Below, one piece after another: positions 45,827-54,207 of a stretch of 64,000 nucleotides of DNA. Both the position numbers and the translations under genes were made by a program. The stretch comes from Streptomyces sp. BA2 (GTDB taxonomy: Bacteria > Actinomycetota > Actinomycetes > Streptomycetales > Streptomycetaceae). The first letter of the stretch is position 1. Every line of letters begins with the position of its first letter. The DNA is taken from the NCBI RefSeq assembly GCF_009769735.1, contig NZ_WSRO01000002.1, positions 2,492,001 through 2,556,000 of the forward strand, read 5' to 3'. The notes under the pieces are model-generated. The model ran no database searches and was not told the DNA's origin. It was given only the letters and a program-made list of their open reading frames with translations.

Positions 45827-46417
45827 CTACGCCCCGGGCCGCGCCCACCCCGGGTCCCGGCCGCTGAGACCGATCACGCGGTCGAGGAGCGGGGCGGTGT
45901 CCGGCACCGGAACCGCGGCCCCGAACAGGCTGTTCCCGGAGTCGTCGCCCTCCTGGGGCGTGAGCAGCCCCTGGGCCACGCGGAGGCTCGCCTCGTCAGG
46001 TGCGTAGGCCTGCCCCGTCGCGCGGGCCAAGTCCCAGCCATGGACCACGAGTTCGTCCATGGCCACGGCCCCCGCGACGGCACCCGGCAGATCGATGCCG
46101 CCCGCCCGGGTCATGCCCTCGTACGCGGCCGGGTCGCGCCACGCCTCCACCAGCTCGTCGAGCAGCTTCGGCAGGGCGGCACGCCACTCGGGGCCGACGT
46201 CCGGCACGGCGCTGCCCGGGTCCTGGTCGAGGTGGGGCCCGAAATCCTTGCGCGCGGCGTCCCGGAACGCACCGGTCAGACCGACCAGATGACCGAGCAG
46301 ATGGCGAACCTGGTACTCCGGGCAGGGCGTGGGCCCCGCGAGCTGCTCGTCGGTCACGCCTTCCGCGACGGCCGCCACAAGCCGGGCCTGCGGCGCGAAG
46401 TCGATCGCCTCTGTCAT
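45827..46417 (-). CDS. TIGR03086-type metal-binding protein (maleylpyruvate isomerase/DinB fold)
   Basis: A 196-residue protein. TPCPEYQVRHLLGHLVGLTG is the classical TIGR03086 motif with the metal-binding His, and VAMDELVVHGWDLARATGQA supplies the other ligands; the C-terminus DRVIGLSGRDPGWARPGA is also typical. ATG at 46417 follows GGGAGGATTC closely; the upstream extension of the frame is not needed. The function of this subfamily is unknown; mycothiol-dependent chemistry is likely. It is divergent from an MFS gene. Confidence 0.92.
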   Translation of the reverse strand: MTEAIDFAPQARLVAAVAEGVTDEQLAGPTPCPEYQVRHLLGHLVGLTGAFRDAARKDFGPHLDQDPGSAVPDVGPEWRAALPKLLDELVEAWRDPAAYEGMTRAGGIDLPGAVAGAVAMDELVVHGWDLARATGQAYAPDEASLRVAQGLLTPQEGDDSGNSLFGAAVPVPDTAPLLDRVIGLSGRDPGWARPGA

Positions 46418-46573
46418 GAATCCTCCCGATTCCCGGCGGCCCAGCACACAGTGGACCGCGGTCCTGCCCTGTAGACCGGCCCCGCCCCCGGAACTCATCG
46501 CCGAAGCCGAGAGGCCGATCTACCGCACCTGCCTTATGCCGAACCGAGGCCCTTAGAACCACGATCGCCTGCC

Positions 46574-47806
46574 ATGACACCTGCCATGACACCTGCCGCG
46601 ACATCCACGATCACGCGGGTCCTGCGCAACCGCGACGCGAGCCTCTGTCTGGGCGCGGTGGTGGTCTCCGGTTTCGGGAGCTCCGCGATGTGGCTGGTCT
46701 CCGGGATCTGGGTGAAGGAGCTGACCGGATCGGACGGCCTTGCCGCGCTCTGCACCTTCGCCCTCTGGGCCCCGGCCCTGATCGGCCCCCTCCTGGGCAC
46801 GGTCGCCGACCGCACCCGCCGCAGACCCCTGCTCATCGGCACGAACCTGGCCCTGGGCGCCCTGCTGACCTCCCTCCTGTTCGTCGACTCCACGGGCACC
46901 CTGTGGATCCTCTACGCGGTGCTCTTCCTGTACGGGGCCTGCGGCGCCGTCACCGACGCGGCGGAGGCGGCCCTGGTGACGGCGGCGGTCGGCAGGGATC
47001 TGACGGGTGACTTCAACGGCCTGCGGATGTCCGCGAACGAGGGCGTGAAGCTGATCGCGCCACTCGCGGGAGCGGGCCTCTTCGCGGCCTGCGGAGGCGC
47101 CGAGGTGGCACTCCTGGACGCCGCCACCTTCGTCCTCGCGGCCGGAATGTTCACGCTGCTGCGGATACGCGAGCACGCACCCGCCCGCACCGCTCTGCAC
47201 TGGCGCGCCCAAACAGCGGCAGGCGCAAGCCACTTGTGGAGCACCCCGCAGCTACGCCCCCTCGTCACAGCGGGCGGCCTGACGATGCTGACGTCGGGAA
47301 TCAGCGGGGCAGCCGTCTACGCGGTCGTGGAGGGCCTCGGCCACTCCCCCGCGTACACAGGCGTGTTGTACGTGGTGCAGGGCGCGGGTTCGGTCGCGAT
47401 CGGCGTCGCTTCGGGGGCGCTGATGCGGCGCTTCGGAGGGCGCCGTTTCGGCGGGGCCGGCATCGCGCTCACCGCACTCGCCGCGGCCCTGCAGGCGCTG
47501 CCGTACAACGCGACGGCCCTGGCGGGCAGCCTCGCCAACGGCCTCGGGCTGCCCTGCGTACTGATCGCGGGCATGACGGCGGTGCAGCGCGAGACACCGC
47601 AGGCGCTCATCGGCCGGGCGGCGGCAACCGCGAACACCCTGATGTTCGCACCGACGGCACTGGGCATAGCTCTGGGCGCGGCCCTGGTCGAGACCATCGA
47701 CTACAGCATCCTGCTGCCGGCACTCGCGGGAGCGCGACTACTGATCGCCGCGCCCCTCCTCAAGTCCCGTTCAACGCGCACTACTTCACATCGGCCCAGC
47801 GCTTGA
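46574..47806 (+). CDS. MFS transporter (MFS_3 / enterobactin exporter-like)
   Basis: A 410-residue protein with about 11-12 hydrophobic segments. The arrangement NRDASLCLGAVVVSGFGSSA, GPLLGTVADRTRRRPLLIGT (motif A) and LIAPLAGAGLFAACGGAEVA is typical of the MFS_3 branch that exports siderophores or drugs. The start region holds a tandem repeat GCCATGACACCT, giving two in-frame ATGs (46574, 46586). Its stop lies 26 bases inside the antisense end of the peptidase pseudogene, so its last codons come from that sequence. Substrate unknown. Confidence 0.87.
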   Translation: MTPAMTPAATSTITRVLRNRDASLCLGAVVVSGFGSSAMWLVSGIWVKELTGSDGLAALCTFALWAPALIGPLLGTVADRTRRRPLLIGTNLALGALLTSLLFVDSTGTLWILYAVLFLYGACGAVTDAAEAALVTAAVGRDLTGDFNGLRMSANEGVKLIAPLAGAGLFAACGGAEVALLDAATFVLAAGMFTLLRIREHAPARTALHWRAQTAAGASHLWSTPQLRPLVTAGGLTMLTSGISGAAVYAVVEGLGHSPAYTGVLYVVQGAGSVAIGVASGALMRRFGGRRFGGAGIALTALAAALQALPYNATALAGSLANGLGLPCVLIAGMTAVQRETPQALIGRAAATANTLMFAPTALGIALGAALVETIDYSILLPALAGARLLIAAPLLKSRSTRTTSHRPSA

Positions 47807-48142
47807 CGTGCGCGACGGCCTGCGCCAGCTCGGCGGGCGGCAGCTTCTCGATGGCGTTCACGTGGTTGGCGCCGGGTGCGAGGTACCGGTACGAGTCTCG
47901 CTTGCTGGGCATGAACTTCTCGGCGCTCCAGGGGTCGTTCTCCGCGTAGATGAAGAGCATCCGCTCGCCCTTGGTCCTCACCCAGCGATCGACGTCGGCG
48001 ACGGTCCCGCCATCGTAGGTGCCGCCGCGCATGGCAGGGGGGAGCAAGGAGTCGGGGTGCCGCAGGCCCGGGTAACGGCGGAGGCCGTCGAGGTGGTCGA
48101 ACTCCAGGTTGGCCCACCCGAGTTGCGTGGCCGCCTGCCGAT
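47781..48142 (-). pseudogene. C-terminal fragment of an S37-type peptidase gene
   Basis: About 118 residues (RQAATQLGWANLEFDHLDGL to AVAHVKRWADVK) align without gaps or nearly so with the last 118 residues of the complete peptidase encoded just upstream at 48252-49595. The Asp (YAENDPWSAEKF) and His (APGANHVNAI) of the catalytic triad are present but the nucleophilic Ser domain is missing. It is a truncated tandem paralogue, divergent enough to be older than a fresh duplication. The 90 bases between it and the full gene look unrelated and AT-richer. Confidence 0.8.
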
Positions 48143-48251
48143 CATGGGGGCCGCCTCGCACCCCAGCTTGATGATCACCGGTGTACGGATCGTAACCTTG
48201 ATCACTACTGTCGCGACAAGCACAAGAGCCCCAAATGCCCCTAAATGTGCG

Positions 48252-49595
48252 TCACTTCACATCCGCCCAGCGCTTGATCGTCGCGATGGCCTCGGCCTGT
48301 TCGGCTGCCGGGAGCTTGGCGATGGAAGCGCCGTGGTTGGAGGCAGGGGCCTCGTAGCGGTAGGAGTCGCGGTGGCTCGGGGTAAATTTTTCCGCGCTCC
48401 ACGGGTCGTTCTCGCCGTAGATGAACATCATCCGCTGACCGCGGGTCTTCACCCAGCGGTCGACGTCGGCGATGGTCCTGTTGTTGTACGAGCCGCGCAT
48501 GGCCTCGGGCAGCACGGAGTTGGGCTGGTAGATGTCCGGGTAGTGGCGGACGTCCTTGAGGTGGCTGAACTTCAGGTCGGCCCAGCCGAGTTGGGTGGCG
48601 GCCTGGCGGTAGTAGGGGCCCGTGCCGTTCGTGCCGAGGGTCTCGTCCTGGTAGACGCTGAGGCCGTGCTTCTTCGACCAGTCGTAGAGCTCGTCGTCGC
48701 CTGCCTTCTTGGCGTCGGGCACGGTCGGGCAGTTGTCGACGGTGCCGCTCTGCCAGAAGTTCCACACCTGGTCGAGGACCGCGAACTCGTAGGCGCGGTC
48801 GGTGGTACCGAGCGTCTCCTCGAAGGTGTCGCCGTTCGCCTTGGCGTCCGCCTCGAACTTGGGGAGCAGCGCCTCGCGGCGTACGAGCATCTCCCGCTGC
48901 ACGGCGTTGAGCGCGGTCCGGCATTCGGCCGTGCCGACCGTCCTGAAGAACCGCTCGTAGCCGCTGTCGTCCCTGTTGTTGGCGTCGTTCGGTGCTACGA
49001 AGGCGACGACCGCGTCAAGGTCTTCGGGGTAGAAGCGCTCGTGGTACGTCGCCGTCATGCCGCCCTTGCTGGCGCCCGTGCCGAGCCACTTGCCCTTCTC
49101 GATGCCGCGCAGCGCCTGCGTGAGGCGGTGCTCGTCGGCGGCCTCCTGCTGGACGGTGAGCTTGGACCAGTCGGAGCCGGCCGCGCCCGAGGGGCGGGAC
49201 CGCTCGAAGTAGCGGTGCTCGACGCTGACTTGGTTGGCGTCGATCAGCTTGGTGAGGGCTGTGGTGTTGGACGCCAGGGTGTAGCCGCCGGTGTAGAGCA
49301 CGGTCGGCTTGTCCGTGGCCTTGTGCCAGAGGGTGGCGCGCTGCGTGAACGTGCCGGCGCGCGGGTTGCCGTGGTCGACGGGCTGGGCGTACGTGAGCGT
49401 GTAGAAGGGGTAGCCCTCCCTGTCGGCCACGGAGACGACCTTCATGCCGGGGATCTTCTCCAAGCGCTCCCTGATGTCGGGCGCGGCAGCCTGTCTCCCA
49501 TCCGTCTGCGCGGCGGCGGGCACGGCCCCGCCCAGTACCGCCGCGCCTGCCATGAACCCGGCACAGACCAGCGCCGATATCCCCTTGTTGCGCAC
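48252..49595 (-). CDS. Secreted tripeptidyl aminopeptidase-like peptidase, family S37 (PS-10)
   Basis: A 447-residue exported serine peptidase. The signal peptide is ISALVCAGFMAGAAVLGGAV, cut near PAAAQT. The alpha/beta-hydrolase nucleophile elbow is WLGTGASKGGMTATYHERFY; the acid is in MFIYGENDPWSAEKF and the His in YEAPASNHGASIAKL. YTLTYAQPVDHGNPRAGTFT and VSVEHRYFERSRPSG are typical of S37. S37 enzymes of Streptomyces remove tripeptides from proteins. A truncated copy follows it. The region 49596-49664 carries its binding site and promoter. Confidence 0.9.
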   Translation of the reverse strand: MRNKGISALVCAGFMAGAAVLGGAVPAAAQTDGRQAAAPDIRERLEKIPGMKVVSVADREGYPFYTLTYAQPVDHGNPRAGTFTQRATLWHKATDKPTVLYTGGYTLASNTTALTKLIDANQVSVEHRYFERSRPSGAAGSDWSKLTVQQEAADEHRLTQALRGIEKGKWLGTGASKGGMTATYHERFYPEDLDAVVAFVAPNDANNRDDSGYERFFRTVGTAECRTALNAVQREMLVRREALLPKFEADAKANGDTFEETLGTTDRAYEFAVLDQVWNFWQSGTVDNCPTVPDAKKAGDDELYDWSKKHGLSVYQDETLGTNGTGPYYRQAATQLGWADLKFSHLKDVRHYPDIYQPNSVLPEAMRGSYNNRTIADVDRWVKTRGQRMMFIYGENDPWSAEKFTPSHRDSYRYEAPASNHGASIAKLPAAEQAEAIATIKRWADVK

Positions 49596-49664
49596 CTTGT
49601 CTCCTCGTACTGGAGCGAATGGTTGCGCGGATGGTAACCGTCTTCACTTCGCGGGCGACAGAGG

Positions 49665-50858
49665 CTATTTGAGCTCCGACAGGGCCTTTCGCACCTGCGC
49701 GAGATCCGCGTCGGACGCCAATCCCACGTGGTAGAGCCGCAGTTCGTCAGCCCCCAGCTCGGCCGCCTGCTCGGCGTCGGCGGCGAGGGTGGCGGGGCTG
49801 CCGCCCATGCCGGAGACGATCGTGAAGTTCGCGGCGAGGGTGGTGCGGTCGGTGCGGTACGGGGCGAACGCCGTCAGGGCGTCCGCACCGCCCGTGCAGG
49901 GCACGACCACGCCGTCGGCCACGGAGAGGATGTGCTCCGGGTCGACTCCGGCGTTGGCGCCGCAGTGGTAGGTCACCGGGTCGGCGTGCAGCAGTACTTG
50001 GAAGCCGTCGGGGGCGGCGGCGCGCACGGCCGCGATCGCCGCCTCCTGGAGCGTGCGGGCGGTTTCCTCGCGCCACGCGCGCGTGGCGGCGGCCGGCTCG
50101 GCACCCAGGAGCTTCTCGACCGTCTCCCACCCACCGGAGGGCTCATCGCCCCGCCACGCGGGCTCCAGGGCACGGCGGACTCCGGCCGCCAACTCATCGG
50201 CGGCGAGGCCCTGTCGGGCGTACCCCTCACGGCAGTCCGCGCAGAAGCACAGCGACATCAGGTACTGCCCCGCCTCGCCCAGCGTCACCCCCGCGGTCTT
50301 GTCGTGGGCGTGCAGATGCGCGAGGCCGTACCAGCCCAGGGACTCCAGCTCGGTGCCGCGCGCGCCGGGACGCACGGCGGCCTCGGCCGCGAGGTCGGCG
50401 AGGTACGCGCGCGTGGCGGGCTGTGCGATGCAGGGCGCCCAGGGGTAGCGGTCTCCGTAGGCGTTGACGACGGAGGTGTCCGGATGGTCGGCGCCCATAC
50501 GGGAGTTGTGGGCGAGTACCACCCAGGTGTGCACGTCGAGCCCGGCGGCCGCGAGCGCGTCGGCGGCCTCTCCGTAGGCGTCCCCCGGGGCCCAGCTTCC
50601 AGCCGCGTACGGCCGCAACTCGCGCCCCTCCCATCGGCCGCCGGGCTCGTACAGGACCGCCGCGTGCTCGGCGGTGACGATGCGGTGGCGCGGGTGGCGG
50701 GGGGTCAGCGCGCGCGTGGAGTGGTAGGCGGAGGCGAGGGTGACCTGCTGGACGCCGAGGTCCGCGACGCGGGCGGGGGCGGCGGGGTCGCCGACGACGT
50801 CCCAGGGATAGAGGAAAGCGGAGGCCCTCATACGACTCACGCGGCTCACGCGGCTCAC
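49665..50858 (-). CDS. Unknown TIM-barrel-like protein, possibly glycosidase-related, coupled to kdgD
   Basis: A 397-residue cytoplasmic protein I cannot name. The N-terminus ASAFLYPWDVVGDPAAPARV with ADLGVQQVTLASAYHSTRAL suggests a beta/alpha barrel; the middle has LCFCADCREGYARQG, a CxCxxC pattern seen in some uncharacterised glycoside-hydrolase-like families, and the end has ILSVADGVVVPCTGGADALT. GTG at 50858 overlaps the kdgD stop (GTGA) with GGAGGAGG upstream; three tandem copies of GTGAGCCGC give other GTG starts and ATG at 50831 is also possible. Position after kdgD suggests a role in uronate or aldarate use. Confidence 0.75.
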   Translation of the reverse strand: MSRVSRVSRMRASAFLYPWDVVGDPAAPARVADLGVQQVTLASAYHSTRALTPRHPRHRIVTAEHAAVLYEPGGRWEGRELRPYAAGSWAPGDAYGEAADALAAAGLDVHTWVVLAHNSRMGADHPDTSVVNAYGDRYPWAPCIAQPATRAYLADLAAEAAVRPGARGTELESLGWYGLAHLHAHDKTAGVTLGEAGQYLMSLCFCADCREGYARQGLAADELAAGVRRALEPAWRGDEPSGGWETVEKLLGAEPAAATRAWREETARTLQEAAIAAVRAAAPDGFQVLLHADPVTYHCGANAGVDPEHILSVADGVVVPCTGGADALTAFAPYRTDRTTLAANFTIVSGMGGSPATLAADAEQAAELGADELRLYHVGLASDADLAQVRKALSELK

Positions 50859-51808
50859 GCGCCCTCCTCCCGGAGCAGGGCGCGCCCGCGCTCGGTCAGC
50901 TCGGCGAGGCGCTTGATGTGCTCGTCGGCGGGTTCGTGCAGCGGCGTCCGCACCCCGCCGACATCGAGCCCCGCAAGGCGTACGCCCGCCTTGACGAGGG
51001 AGACGGCGTATCCGCGGCCCTCGCTGCGCAGCTCCACGAAGGGGCGGTAGAAGCCGTCGATGAGCCGGTTCACGGTGGCGTCGCCCTCGGCGGTCCCGGC
51101 ATTGAAGGCCCGGTGGAAGGCGAGCGCGATGTCGGGCGCGAAGCAGAACACCGCCGACGAGTAGAGCGTCACACCGATGCCGCGGTAGGCGAGCCCGGTC
51201 AGCTCTGCGGTGGGCAGACCGTTGAAGTAGAGGAATTCCTCCGGGACTTCCGCGCGCACGGCACTGACGATGCGCTGCATCAGGTCCATGTCGCCGAGGC
51301 CGTCCTTGAAGCCGATGACGCCCTCGGTGCGGGCGAGCTCGACGACCGTCTCCGGGGTGAACACGGCGTTGTCGCGCTGGTAGACGATGACGTCGAGCGA
51401 GGTGGCCGCGGCCAGTTCGGCGTAGTGCCGGAGCAGTCCCTCCTGCTCGGCCACGACGAGATAGGGCGGCATGGCGAGCAGCCCGTCGGCGCCCGCATCC
51501 TCGGCGAGCTTCGCGTACCGCACGGCGAGCGCGGTGCCGTACCCGGCGCCGGCGACCACCGGCACCCGCCCCGCCGACTCCTCGACGGCGGCGCCGACGC
51601 ACGCCCGGAACTCCTCGGGCGTCAGGGCGTGGAACTCACCCGTGCCGCAGCAGGCGAACACGGCCGCCGCACCCGCCTCGATCCCCGCGCGCACGTGTGC
51701 GCGGAAGACATCGAGGTCGACGGAGCCGTCAGGACCGTAGGCGGTGACCGGGAAGAACAGCGGCCCGCTGGGGATGTCGAGTCGAGCGGCGAGGGGTGCT
51801 GACGTCAC
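50855..51808 (-). CDS. kdgD: 5-dehydro-4-deoxyglucarate dehydratase KdgD
   Basis: A 317-residue class I lyase of the dihydrodipicolinate synthase family that dehydrates and decarboxylates 5-keto-4-deoxyglucarate to 2,5-dioxopentanoate. FFPVTAYGPDGSVDLDVFRA, CCGTGEFHALTPEEFRACVG, VIVYQRDNAVFTPETVVELA and VIGFKDGLGDMDLMQRIV (Schiff-base Lys) are characteristic of KdgD rather than DapA. GTG at 51808 is preceded by AAGGGAGA. Divergent from uronate dehydrogenase, which supplies the same pathway. The product fits the aldehyde dehydrogenase at 37100-38629. Confidence 0.92.
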   Translation of the reverse strand: MTSAPLAARLDIPSGPLFFPVTAYGPDGSVDLDVFRAHVRAGIEAGAAAVFACCGTGEFHALTPEEFRACVGAAVEESAGRVPVVAGAGYGTALAVRYAKLAEDAGADGLLAMPPYLVVAEQEGLLRHYAELAAATSLDVIVYQRDNAVFTPETVVELARTEGVIGFKDGLGDMDLMQRIVSAVRAEVPEEFLYFNGLPTAELTGLAYRGIGVTLYSSAVFCFAPDIALAFHRAFNAGTAEGDATVNRLIDGFYRPFVELRSEGRGYAVSLVKAGVRLAGLDVGGVRTPLHEPADEHIKRLAELTERGRALLREEGA

Positions 51809-51864
51809 GGGCTCTCCCTTAGCGTGCATGTTTCTGATCCACGTCCATATTTCTGAACGCACCC

Positions 51865-51894
51865 ACGCTAAGCCGCCCCTCGAGCCCTGGTCAA
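51865..51894 (-). promoter_or_regulatory. Candidate promoter of kdgD
   Basis: On the minus strand, TTGACC (51894-51889) and TAGCGT (51870-51865) are 18 bases apart, close to the housekeeping sigma pattern. Two direct repeats CATGTTTCTGA (51827-51837) and CATATTTCTGA (51846-51856) lie just downstream, where a repressor could sit. Confidence 0.55.
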
Positions 51895-51917
51895 GCGTCA
51901 AGGTCCACACAAGACAC

Positions 51918-51947
51918 TTGACGCGGCGAGGCGTTGATCTCTAGCGT
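51918..51947 (+). promoter_or_regulatory. Candidate promoter of udh
   Basis: TTGACG (51918-51923) and TAGCGT (51942-51947), again 18 bases apart and with the same -10 as the opposite promoter. Downstream are ACAGATATCTACAGATGTG (51951-51970) and the palindrome TGTACGTACA (51976-51985), possible operator sequences. Confidence 0.55.
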
Positions 51948-52042
51948 GCCCACAGATATCTACAGATGTGAATGCTGTACGTACACACGAATGCAGCCGC
52001 TGAGCAGCCGTTGAGCAGCCACTGATCTGAGGAGACCCCCTC

Positions 52043-52852
52043 ATGCCCGCTCCCCGCACCGTCCTGCTCACCGGCGCCGCAGGCGGCCTCGGCACCTTGA
52101 TGCGGGGGCTCCTTCCGGCCTACGGATACGAACTGCGGCTGCTCGACGTGCGGCCCATCGAGGGCGAGCCGGACGCGATCACGGCGGACCTCGCCGACAA
52201 GAAGGCGCTGCGGGAGGCCGTGCGGGGTGTCGACGCGGTCATCCATCTCGCGGGCATCTCCCTGGAGTCCTCCTTCGACAAGATCCTGCGGGCGAACATC
52301 GAGGGGACGTACAACCTCTACGAAGCGGCGCGCGAGGAGGGCGTCGGCCGTGTCGTCTTCGCCTCGTCGAACCACGCGGTGGGGTTCACGCCGCGGCCCG
52401 TCGGCGACGATCCCCTGATCGCGGTGGACGCGCCGCGCCGCCCCGACACCTTCTACGGCCTTTCGAAGTCCTTCGGTGAGGATCTCGCCCAGTTCTACTG
52501 GGACAAGCACGGGTTGGAGACGGTCTCGGTGCGGATCGGTTCGTGCTTCCTGGAGCCGACGAGTGTGCGGATGCTGTCGGTCTGGATGAGCCCCGGGGAC
52601 GGGGCCCGTCTCTTCCATGCGGCGCTGACCGCTCCCGCGGTGGGGCATGCGGTGGTGTACGGGTCTTCCGCCAACACGCGGCTGTGGTGGGACCTTTCGT
52701 CGGCGCGGGCGCTTGGTTATGAGCCGCGGGATGATTCGGAGCAGTACGCGGAGAAGCTGGTGGCGGAGCAGGGGGAACTGGATCCCGGGGACCCGGACCA
52801 CGCGAACCTGGGGGGCCACTTCTGCACCAACCCGCCGGTGTGGCCGTACTAA
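52043..52852 (+). CDS. udh: Uronate dehydrogenase (NAD-dependent)
   Basis: A 269-residue short-chain/epimerase-type dehydrogenase that oxidises galacturonate or glucuronate to the aldarolactone. TVLLTGAAGGLGTLMRGLLP is the NAD loop; ANIEGTYNLYEAAREEGVGR, VVFASSNHAVGFTPRP and YGLSKSFGEDLAQFYWDKHG (catalytic Tyr-x3-Lys) match uronate dehydrogenases closely, as do length and the C-terminal part YGSSANTRLWWDLSSARALG. GAGGAG stands 10 bases before ATG. Divergent from kdgD with paired promoters. Other sugar epimerases are less likely. Confidence 0.88.
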   Translation: MPAPRTVLLTGAAGGLGTLMRGLLPAYGYELRLLDVRPIEGEPDAITADLADKKALREAVRGVDAVIHLAGISLESSFDKILRANIEGTYNLYEAAREEGVGRVVFASSNHAVGFTPRPVGDDPLIAVDAPRRPDTFYGLSKSFGEDLAQFYWDKHGLETVSVRIGSCFLEPTSVRMLSVWMSPGDGARLFHAALTAPAVGHAVVYGSSANTRLWWDLSSARALGYEPRDDSEQYAEKLVAEQGELDPGDPDHANLGGHFCTNPPVWPY

Positions 52853-52860
52853 AGGCTTCT

Positions 52861-53092
52861 TTCCCCAACCCCACCCCTTCCCGAAAACCGTGCCTGCGCC
52901 CCGGGCCTACCTGGGGCTCCGCCCCAGACCCCGACAAGATGGCCTCAAACGCCGGCCGGGCTGGAAGTATCCAGCCCGACCGGAAACTTCCAGCCCGTCC
53001 GGCGTTTGAGGACGAACTCGGCGGAGCCGGTGATGACGGCAACCAAGGCCCCCGCGCCGAGAGGGTTTTCGGGAAGGGGCGGGGTTGGGGAA
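52861..53092. repeat. Intergenic palindromic repeat, copy D (complete, concentric)
   Basis: A 232-base element with 28-base terminal inverted repeats (52861-52888 and 53065-53092, one mismatch) and inner 25-base inverted repeats (52943-52967 and 52987-53011, one mismatch) that share the same centre. It follows udh and is the most complete copy of the family in the window. No ORF, no obvious target-site duplication. Confidence 0.9.
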
Positions 53093-53310
53093 AAACAAGC
53101 CCCCGAACCCGCACCCGGGCACCGAACGGGCACCCCCCACCCCCGAACGGGCACAGCCCGAGCCCGAACCAGAGGCCCTGGCCCCGCCAAACGGGCAGAG
53201 ACGGGCACCATCACCCCCGCTCCGAGCCTGTTCACGCGCCGTCCCCCGCTGTAGAACTTTCCCCCAGAGCCCGAACGGGCAGGGCACAGCGAGGGAAGGA
53301 GGCGGCTCCC

Positions 53311-54081
53311 ATGACCGCGGAAGAGCGCCAGCGGGAAATCGTCCGGGCGGCACGGACCTCCGGCTCCGTGGACGTCACCGCACTCGCCACCAAGCTGGGC
53401 GTCGCCAAGGAAACCGTCCGCCGCGACCTCCGCGCCCTGGAGGACCACGGCCTGGTCCGCCGCACCCACGGCGGCGCCTACCCCGTGGAGAGCGCGGGCT
53501 TCGAGACGACCCTCGCCTTCCGCACCACGATGCACGTCCCGGAGAAGCGAAGGATCGCCACCGCCGCCGCCGACCTCCTCGGCGACGCCGAAACCGTCTT
53601 CGTCGACGAGGGCTTCACCCCGCAGCTCATCGCCGAGGCTCTCCCCGAAGCCTCCAGAGGCCGCTCCCTGACCGTGGTCACCGCGTCCCTGGCCACCGCC
53701 GGCGCCCTCGCCGAGGCCGACAACATGTCCGTACTCCTCCTCGGCGGCCGCGTCCGCCCCGGCACCCTCGCAACCGTCGACCACTGGACGACGCACATGC
53801 TGGCCGGGTTCGTGATCGACCTCGCCTACATCGGGGCCAACGGCATCTCCCGCGAGCACGGCCTGACCACCCCCGACCCCGCGGTCAGCGAGGTGAAGAC
53901 GCAGGCCATCCGCGCTTCACGGCGCACCGTGTTCGCGGGCGTGCACACCAAGTTCGGGGCGACGAGCTTCTGCAGGTTCGCGCACGTCGGCGAGCTGGAG
54001 GCGATCGTCACGAGCACGCAGCTGCCCGCCTCCGAGGCGCACCGCTACTCGCTCCAGGGACCGCAGGTCATCCGCGTCTGA
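53311..54081 (+). CDS. DeoR/GlpR family transcriptional regulator
   Basis: A 256-residue repressor. The N-terminal HTH is ERQREIVRAARTSGSVDVTA, LATKLGVAKETVRRDLRALE, then RRTHGGAYP, the DeoR signature; the sugar-phosphate domain has VFVDEGFTPQLIAEAL (GSTT-like position), VVTASLATAGALAEADNMSV, LLLGGRVRPGTLATVD and AYIGANGISREHGLTTPDP. ATG at 53311 has GGAAGGAGG upstream. It stands 126 bases before the ABC transporter operon on the same strand and is its likely regulator, sensing a phosphorylated sugar or polyol. Confidence 0.92.
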   Translation: MTAEERQREIVRAARTSGSVDVTALATKLGVAKETVRRDLRALEDHGLVRRTHGGAYPVESAGFETTLAFRTTMHVPEKRRIATAAADLLGDAETVFVDEGFTPQLIAEALPEASRGRSLTVVTASLATAGALAEADNMSVLLLGGRVRPGTLATVDHWTTHMLAGFVIDLAYIGANGISREHGLTTPDPAVSEVKTQAIRASRRTVFAGVHTKFGATSFCRFAHVGELEAIVTSTQLPASEAHRYSLQGPQVIRV

Positions 54082-54207
54082 CGCGCCCGCCCCCGCCCCC
54101 GCCCGCTCACCCTCCCTCCCCCGGCACCTTTTGTGATCCCGCACGCCCTCACCCACCTCAACGCATCCCAACCCACCCCATAAGTTCCCATACGTCCAGG
54201 AGCATTC

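Noticed and set aside
46574..46597. Tandem GCCATGACACCT at the MFS start considered as a phase-variable tract
   Set aside because: Two copies of 12 bases keep the frame, and there is no sign that they vary; only a choice of ATG results.
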